From NCBI GenBank assembly GCA_026770585.1, contig MU646327.1, forward strand, positions 1,038,066 to 1,049,632: DNA of 11,567 nt, given 5' to 3'. The notes under the pieces were generated by a model. The model did no database searches. It saw nothing but the letters and a program-made list of their open reading frames with translations, and had not been told where the DNA came from. A program made the position numbers and the translations under genes. The DNA is from Baffinella frigidus (lineage: Eukaryota; Cryptophyceae; Cryptomonadales; Baffinellaceae). Positions 7,510-11,567 of this stretch are shown here, one piece after another; position 1 is the stretch's first letter, and each line of letters opens with the position of its first letter.

Positions 7510-7529
7510 TAATCGAGTAAGCCCTGTAG

Positions 7530-8123
7530 GGATTCACAAGTCATGGCCCGGAGCGTCAATTGGATGGTACCGACGGGCCCGCCTCGGGACGCAACACCCA
7601 CCCGGAGTGGGGCGTGCAATGTCTTGACAAGAGTGCAGAATGGAGCAGGACTTGCGTGGCAGCACCGAGGAAACACTCTGGTGAGTGGTCGAGGAGGAGG
7701 GCTCGTGGCAAGTGCGGCATCGGAAGGCGTGGGACGCCGGAGGCCTAAGTGAATCTACGCCGACGTCCTCATAACCTTGCGTCCTTAGATACCCTTAGAG
7801 CCTAGATACCCACGCTTTGAAACAGGGATGCATGAAAGCAGCACCACGTCGTGTTTACACAGGGATGCACGCCAGCTCTCAGCATACACTCAATCGCGAC
7901 AATCGGCCTTGCCCTTTCGCGCGACACACACCAACCACGCGCATCTCACACACACATCGGCGAGGCTCATAACTGAGATGTCTCAAACACATATCGGCGA
8001 GGCTCATAACCAGACGAGATCCTGGACCAGGACGACATGATCTGACGGGAAGCACCGCGACGGCAGCCCTCCATCCGCCTGCCCACCACACCACGACCCC
8101 AACCCGTCAATTTCGCGGTGGCA
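7530..8123. other. Intergenic stretch, no supported gene
   Basis: Open frames at 7543-7752 and 7560-7748 overlap in different phases, and neither resembles a known protein. A donor-like GTGAGT at 7681 is isolated. Two 18-bp copies of ATCGGCGAGGCTCATAAC, 37 bp apart (7956-7973 and 7993-8010), form a short tandem duplication. Otherwise I see nothing. Confidence 0.5.
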
Positions 8124-8249
8124 TACAGGAGTACCTCGCTCATAAGAACCACCCCCCCACCCTAGGACCACCGTAGGGCCCTAGCTAGGCATAGGCCTAA
8201 TGTAGGGTCCTAGGAGGAGGCGGTTTCTTATCAGCGAGGTGCCCCTGTA
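8124..8249. mobile_element. MITE-like palindromic element, copy 1
   Basis: 126 bp. The left end TACAGGAGTACCTCGCTCAT faces the right end, which reads TACAGGGGCACCTCGCTGAT on the other strand; both continue into AAGAA-A/C-CC. The centre is full of CCTAGG, AGGCCTA and GGGCCC palindromes. No coding capacity. It is clearly related to 8431-8579. Confidence 0.7.
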
Positions 8250-8430
8250 GCTCTTGTCTCTGAGGCGGGCCCGTTTCTTAAGGCTCGTAGACTTTTTCTA
8301 TCACTCAACTCAAGGCTCAAGGGCCTCATTTAGGACCTGTATCGAGAGTGATAAAAAAGAAGAAGAAGACGGCCCCCAACCCGTCATCACCCAGGAACGC
8401 CCCACCGCGCCAGGCTCTGAGAGTGGACAC

Positions 8431-8579
8431 CCTGCGAGGTCCACTACAGGGATATCTCGCTCATAAGAAACCGCCTCTCCCTAGGACCATACAGTAGGCC
8501 TATGCTTAGGCCCCTATGGTGGTCCTATGGGGGGGGCAGTTTTTTATCAGCGAGGTACCCCTGTAGTGGACCTCGCAGG
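8431..8579. mobile_element. MITE-like palindromic element, copy 2
   Basis: 149 bp. The outer 21 bp form a perfect inverted repeat (8431-8451 against 8559-8579, ending in CCACTACAGGG), followed by the same CTCGCT(C/G)ATAA motif as copy 1. The centre shares CCCTAGGACCA and CCTATGCTTAGG-type sequence with copy 1. No ORF, so it is non-autonomous. The CACTACAG string recalls CACTA-type ends, but the inverted repeat extends beyond it, so I do not assign a class. Confidence 0.75.
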
Positions 8580-9022
8580 TTGTCCCTTCTCACACTCCTG
8601 ATGCTGATCCGCGCGCTGTCACCTGCGCTCCTGCAGCGCCCCACTCCCACCCCCTGCGCCGCTAGCATGTGCCACTTCCACCAGCCCTGTGATGTAACCT
8701 AATTCGATCGTCTGGGCCTGGCGGTTCTGCACCGGAGTGTATGTACCCCTCAAGTGGCCAGTAGGCTCACACGCCCTACGGTAGGGTCCTAGGACCTGCC
8801 TAAGGCGAGTTAAGGTGAATATTCACCCTGTGGGCACTTAAGGGATACATTTCTGGCAACCCTTGATACACATCGGGGGTCGGCACCCTGCCGGGTTGCG
8901 TCTGTCGGCAAGGCAGAGAGAGGCCCGCGTTCCAACAGGCGCACGTTGCCAGAAATGCGCCTGTTGGAAAGGCTTTGACCCAGGAGCACGAGCCGCGAGA
9001 CTGACCTAATCTCGCAAGATAA
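8580..9022. other. Intergenic stretch of hairpins, no gene
   Basis: No supported coding region. It contains a 14-bp perfect palindrome, GGTGAATATTCACC (8814-8827), and a CCTACGGTAGGGTCCTAGGACC segment (about 8776-8797) related in style to the centres of the two MITE-like elements. A pair of competing inverted repeats is listed next. Confidence 0.5.
8848..8969. repeat. Two nested, mutually exclusive inverted repeats
   Basis: CATTTCTGGCAAC (8848-8860) is the exact reverse complement of 8945-8957. TTCCAACAGGCGCA (8930-8943) is the exact reverse complement of 8956-8969. The second stem's loop contains the first stem's right arm, so a transcript could form one or the other but not both fully. Confidence 0.75.
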
Positions 9023-9146
9023 CATGATCAGTTCCACGTTTTATGCTATGCTGGGCATGGGTTTTATCACAGTATAGCAACAACAACCCTAACACACCAA
9101 GGATAAAAACCTGGCATAGCATACACGCGGAACAGATGATGTCATG
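9023..9146. repeat. Imperfect long inverted repeat, possible MITE
   Basis: The left arm runs ATGATCAGTTCCACG, then TATGCTATGC and GGGTTTTATC. The right arm runs GATAAAAACC, then GCATAGCATA and CGGAACAGATGAT. The arms pair over most of about 45 bases, with a few mismatches. No ORF inside. Confidence 0.6.
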
Positions 9147-9232
9147 TCGCTCACCTGAGATCCCGACGTGACAGCGCATGATCCCTTCAAGGTCGTTATC
9201 AGGGTAGTAGACGTTAGACATCGTGGCAGGCG

Positions 9233-9355
9233 AGGCAAGACCGTGAGCGAGGCGAGAGGGTAATATCTAAGAATTTGTGTAGTAATTTTGATTGCCATCA
9301 GGTGGAAGAAAAACAGGTTTCCCCGGATAAATGTTGCAAGGCAAGACCGTGAGCG
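9233..9355 (+). repeat. 17-bp direct repeat pair
   Basis: AGGCAAGACCGTGAGCG occurs at 9233-9249 and again at 9339-9355; both copies are followed by similar GAGAGGGTA sequence. A nearby GTTTCCCCG/CGGGGAAAC pair (about 9317 and 9372) is inverted. Function unknown. Confidence 0.6.
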
Positions 9356-9542
9356 CGGAGAGAGGGTAGTCGGGGAAACGCCCAACATCCTCGTCCTCCT
9401 TCAGCGTCCCTCCCGAGAAGTAGATGTAGTCCACCACCTAGTCCATCACGGATGGAGGAAGGGTTAGGGATCACCGCTGTCCCGAGCACCACTTGGATCC
9501 ACCACCAACAGCATCTTGCAATTCCACCAAGAGGGCGCGTGA

Positions 9543-9818
9543 CCTCCTCCTCATGTAACAACAGCCACGCAAGAACAGCCTGCTGCAACAACACACAACG
9601 AACACCGGCCTGCAACAACAGCCTCCAGCACCAACCGCCGATGCGCACCGCAGCGGGTGCAGGCGATGCTGCCGGCTAACGCGAAGAAGAAGAAGAAGAA
9701 CAAGAAGAAGAAGATGTCTACGGCGCCCGTTGCAAGCCAGCTTCGTGGGGCGACACCCGACAGTGCGCAGTTACATGGTGACCAGGGGGGCACCTGCTGG
9801 GTGGTGTCGGTGCAGTAG
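9543..9818 (+). CDS. Possible exon ending in a Lys-rich segment; doubtful
   Basis: A stop-free frame of 91 codons before TAG (9816-9818) reads through Thr/Asn/Gln-rich sequence (CAA-type repeats), then AKKKKKNKKKK from a GAAGAA microsatellite, then MSTAPVASQLRGATPDSAQ and a short tail. It has no upstream ATG and would need a spliced start. The repeat origin of most of the frame argues against it, while the GC-rich non-repeat tail slightly favours it. No family recognised. Confidence 0.2.
   Translation, partial: PPPHVTTATQEQPAATTHNEHRPATTASSTNRRCAPQRVQAMLPANAKKKKKNKKKKMSTAPVASQLRGATPDSAQLHGDQGGTCWVVSVQ
9680..9714 (+). repeat. (GAA)n microsatellite
   Basis: About eleven GAA/CAA-type triplets in a row with one interruption (AAC). 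It creates poly-Lys on the plus strand and poly-Phe in the shadow frame on the minus strand. Confidence 0.85.
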
Positions 9819-10073
9819 GTAGTCGGGGTGTCCCGGCAGGCTTGCACCAGCATCGGACGCACCGAGAGATCCGCGCACACCTGTGCCCCGCAATTTGACT
9901 CAGCCCGTTTTGTCACGTGTGGCCTCATAACTCCTTTGCGGCGCGGTTCAAGTGGGCATTTGGCCAAGGATCCGAGCGTTTGCATGTGTGATTGGTCACC
10001 GACCCGTGCGTAGCCACAGGAGGAAGGGAGCGGGGAAGCGGGGGGGGGGGCATAGGGGGGGGGGGGGGGGGGT
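9819..10073. other. Non-coding stretch ending in poly-G runs
   Basis: No supported gene. It ends in two long G homopolymers (about 10040-10050 and 10055-10072, split by CATA). These are G-quadruplex capable and also prone to sequencing or assembly length errors, which matters for the frame of the adjacent minus-strand exon. Confidence 0.6.
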
Positions 10074-10182
10074 TATTTTGAGAAGGACCTCAGCCGGGAG
10101 GTCTTCGAAAGACTCGGAAGCAGCCTCGAGGGTTGTGAACCAGGCTTTCTCGCGGTCTTTGCGGCTGTCGATCGGTGCGAAC
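10074..10182 (-). CDS. Probable internal exon with an F-box-like start
   Basis: The minus strand reads FAPIDSRKDREKAWFTTLEA, then ASESFEDLPAEVLLKI, directly after a good acceptor (ATGTGCGCAG) ending at 10183. The codon choice is GC-rich and the peptide looks coding. FEDLPAEVLLKI matches the opening of an F-box (LPxEVLxxI), the SKP1-binding domain of SCF ubiquitin ligases, but only the first turn is present. The frame then enters the poly-C tract opposite the G run. A donor-like GAG|GTCCTT at 10089/10088 could end the exon earlier and would remove VLLKI. Neighbouring exons were not resolved, so it may belong to the same gene as 10920-11076 or to another. Confidence 0.35.
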
Positions 10183-10593
10183 CTGCGCACATTTTACGAA
10201 TTGAATACAAATGATGATTTTGACATATTGTCAACTTTTACCACCACCGCACGTTGTCAACGCGAGAATAGTCACTCAACCGACTGAGGCAGGACTGGGG
10301 CCGCAGGACTTGAAATGGCACGCACTCACCCCTGTCCCGGGATCATTCATGGGCACCCAGATAGATGCGCGAGCTTCTCCCGCCCTGATGCCACCCAGCC
10401 GTTCCGCTCCGCAGAAACCCCCCCAAAAGTACATGGTTGCCGTAAAGCTCCAAGGATGGCATGGGGCACGTTACGGCGAGGCATGGCCGCAAGACATTGA
10501 TGCGGGGTGGGGGGTCACCGAGTGCCACGGCGCCAGTCAGAGTGGTCGTGACCGATCGAGCCTGGTGGTGCACCCAACCGTCAGTCCTCACCA
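10183..10593. other. Unresolved stretch, possible introns or exons of the minus-strand gene
   Basis: Several open frames exist on both strands but none is convincing. On the minus strand a GGG|GTGAGT donor-like site (about 10337) follows a short frame ending SIWVPMNDPGTG, which could be an exon end, but its phase does not match the exon at 10182. I make no gene call. Confidence 0.3.
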
Positions 10594-10659
10594 CACATCA
10601 CTTCTCACATCTAGGGTTTCGGGGCCCACATCACTTGTCACGTCTAGGGTCTCGGGACC
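10594..10659 (+). repeat. 33-bp tandem duplication carrying TCTAGGGT
   Basis: Two adjacent 33-bp units (10594-10626 and 10627-10659) differ at four positions. Each starts CACATCACTT and contains CTAGGGT(T/C)TCGGG. Confidence 0.8.
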
Positions 10660-10919
10660 CGAGCCATGCAGAGGTATCGTCGCCAATCTGTGGGCCGATC
10701 CCACCGCCAACCCCCAAGTTGCAGCGCTCGCACCGAAGGGCTGAGCAATCAACAACTCTCACGGCAGGGGCAAGTCGACGGTTTTCGATGCCCCGATTTC
10801 AAGGGGAAGTGGAGCCGTTGCAGCCGGATTCCGGCTTCAACGCTCTTGAAATTCCAAGTCAAACATCGTCGATTTGCCGCAACCGTGAGGGTTGGTGGGA
10901 GAGTGGGGAGGAGTGGCAC

Positions 10920-11076
10920 CTTTCTCAAGCAGCTCGCGCACCCCCTCTTCGGGAAGAGAGTTGAAGTCTCCGCAGAGAATGATGCCGGGCTCGCTGCCGT
11001 CAGGTGCCGGCTTCTGCTTTGCGAGCCGCTCTACCTGCCAACCCAACCACCGAATGCGCTCAGCATGTGTGGACAC
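10920..11076 (-). CDS. Endonuclease/exonuclease/phosphatase (EEP) family exon
   Basis: The minus strand encodes STHAERIRWLGWQVERLA, then a short variable stretch (KQKPAPDGSEPG), then IILCGDFNSLPEEGVRELLE and KG at a donor (GAGAAAG|GTGCCA). GDFNS is the signature of the Mg-dependent EEP fold, in which the Asp and Asn of the GDxN motif are catalytic or metal-linked. The AERIR...Q helix before it is typical of the CCR4/nocturnin/Angel-like branch. Only this central piece is seen. The N-terminal metal-binding Glu and C-terminal SDH motif should lie in other exons (right and left of here respectively), and I could not place them. Substrate (poly(A) RNA, a nucleotide or a lipid) cannot be told. The right boundary is fuzzy: CTGAG at 11063-11059 is the nearest acceptor-like site. 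Confidence 0.65.
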
Positions 11077-11085
11077 CGACCATTA

Positions 11086-11127
11086 ACCGTGGACCGTGCA
11101 CCGTGATACGTGAAGCGTGAACCGTGA
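11086..11127 (+). repeat. Degenerate 7-bp tandem repeat (ACCGTGA)n
   Basis: Six consecutive heptamers in register: ACCGTGG, ACCGTGC, ACCGTGA, TACGTGA, AGCGTGA, ACCGTGA. CGTG is nearly invariant and the flanking bases drift. It has the same period as the telomeric repeat but a different sequence. Confidence 0.75.
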
Positions 11128-11199
11128 TCCGCACACCAGATCATCGGTTCAAGCACACCAACTCTATCAAGCTGGGTTTAAGTGGTGAACCCTTGCGAC

Positions 11200-11210
11200 C
11201 CCCCCCCCCC
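11200..11210 (+). repeat. Poly-C run
   Basis: Cytosine homopolymer of about 11 bases, the counterpart of the poly-G runs near 10040-10072. Its length is unreliable in most sequencing data. Confidence 0.7.
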
Positions 11211-11307
11211 AACCCGCTCTGCATGGCGTGTCCACACACTACCGGCGCACACATGCTTGCGGCGCGACCACAGGCTGTCAGGTTGCGGGTTGACATACTC
11301 CGGCCCA

Positions 11308-11343
11308 TCAGGATTCGGTCAACGGCCGTTGACCGAATCCTGA
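11308..11343. repeat. 36-bp perfect palindrome
   Basis: TCAGGATTCGGTCAACGG followed with no spacer by its exact reverse complement. Every one of the 18 base pairs matches. It could extrude as a cruciform or bind a dimeric protein. No gene overlaps it. Confidence 0.9.
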
Positions 11344-11407
11344 GGCGGGCTGGTGGCGGCAGGAGGTAGCGCTCAGTGGGTCGCCAGCGCGGGAGGCTGC
11401 ACCGTGA

Positions 11408-11567
11408 GTGGAAGGAGGGATGGAGGGAGGGAGGAAGGGAGGGAGGGAGGGAGGGAAGGAGAGAGGGAGGGAGAGAGGGAGGTGGGAAGGGAGAGAGGGA
11501 GGAAGGGAGGGAGGCAGGGCAGTAGGTAGGTAGGTACGTGGAGGTAGAGAGGGAGGGAGGGAGGGAG
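11408..11567 (+). repeat. (GGGA/GGAA)n purine microsatellite, runs off the window
   Basis: About 160 bases of GGGAGGGAGGGAA and GAGAGGGAGG units with a short GTAGGTAGGTAGGTACGTGG interruption near 11521. It is strongly purine-biased on the plus strand, so triplex or quadruplex prone, and is cut by the window edge. Confidence 0.9.

Larger units (their letters stand above)
6237..7529. mobile_element. 1.3-kb TIR-bearing element enclosing an acidic ORF
   Basis: The left end starts CTACAGGCCTTACTCGATTA and continues CAAGGTCACACA. The right end, read as reverse complement from 7529, is the same over about 32 bp except C to G at position 8. Inside each end lies a subterminal array of hairpin units (AAGGTC...GACCTT). 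No transposase is visible, so it is best described as a non-autonomous DNA element, possibly carrying a captured host gene fragment. I could not find an exact target-site duplication: the left flank ends ATCGAA and the right begins GGATTC. I do not assign a superfamily. Confidence 0.75.

Noticed and set aside
7543-7752. 69-aa ORF with a GTGAGT donor-like site
   Set aside because: Two overlapping frames look equally plausible and neither has recognisable features; no acceptor or next exon.
9551-9985. Minus-strand 144-aa ORF with a poly-Phe stretch
   Set aside because: The Phe run is the reverse of the GAA microsatellite; the rest lacks coding character.

Overview
This is a eukaryotic nuclear window. 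Evidence: spliced genes with GT-AG introns, a poly(A)-type signal, TIR-bearing repeats and plant-type telomeric heptamers (TTTAGGG/CCCTAAA). High GC coding DNA, short introns, low-complexity acidic proteins and the plant-like BOP1 sequence suggest a microalga or related protist. I cannot name the species. Nothing looks bacterial or viral.

Layout. (1) 1-717: a degenerate interstitial telomere-type array that holds two exact 80-bp copies of a gene tail. (2) 712-1492, minus strand: a small unrecognised three-exon gene whose stop codon lies in telomeric DNA. (3) 1493-1731: a divergent promoter with a site II-like GGCCCA, a TTTAGGG and a CACGTG box. (4) 1732-5699, plus strand: a six-exon BOP1/Erb1 ribosome-biogenesis gene (about 826 aa), the only securely identified gene. 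Its fourth intron is almost entirely CCCTAAA repeat and is bordered by a 9-bp direct repeat, as if telomeric DNA was inserted into an exon and became an intron. (5) 6237-7529: a 1.3-kb element with near-perfect ~32-bp inverted termini, subterminal hairpin arrays, and an acidic coding exon with an AATAAA signal. (6) 8124-8249 and 8431-8579: two palindromic MITE-like elements whose CTACAGG-type ends resemble those of the larger element. (7) 8800-9360: several long hairpins and direct repeats. (8) 10074-11076, minus strand: pieces of one or two spliced genes, namely an endonuclease/exonuclease/phosphatase exon with a GDFNS motif and an exon with an F-box-like start. (9) 11086-11567: a degenerate 7-bp tandem repeat, a 36-bp perfect palindrome and a GGGA microsatellite running off the edge.

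How it fits together. BOP1 acts in the PeBoW (PES1-BOP1-WDR12) complex of 60S subunit maturation. In plants, ribosome-biogenesis genes are commonly controlled by telo-box (AAACCCTAA) and site II (TGGGCY) motifs, and both motif types occur in or near this BOP1 gene. The rest is accessory, repeat-rich sequence. Exon boundaries outside BOP1 are tentative because no transcript evidence is available.
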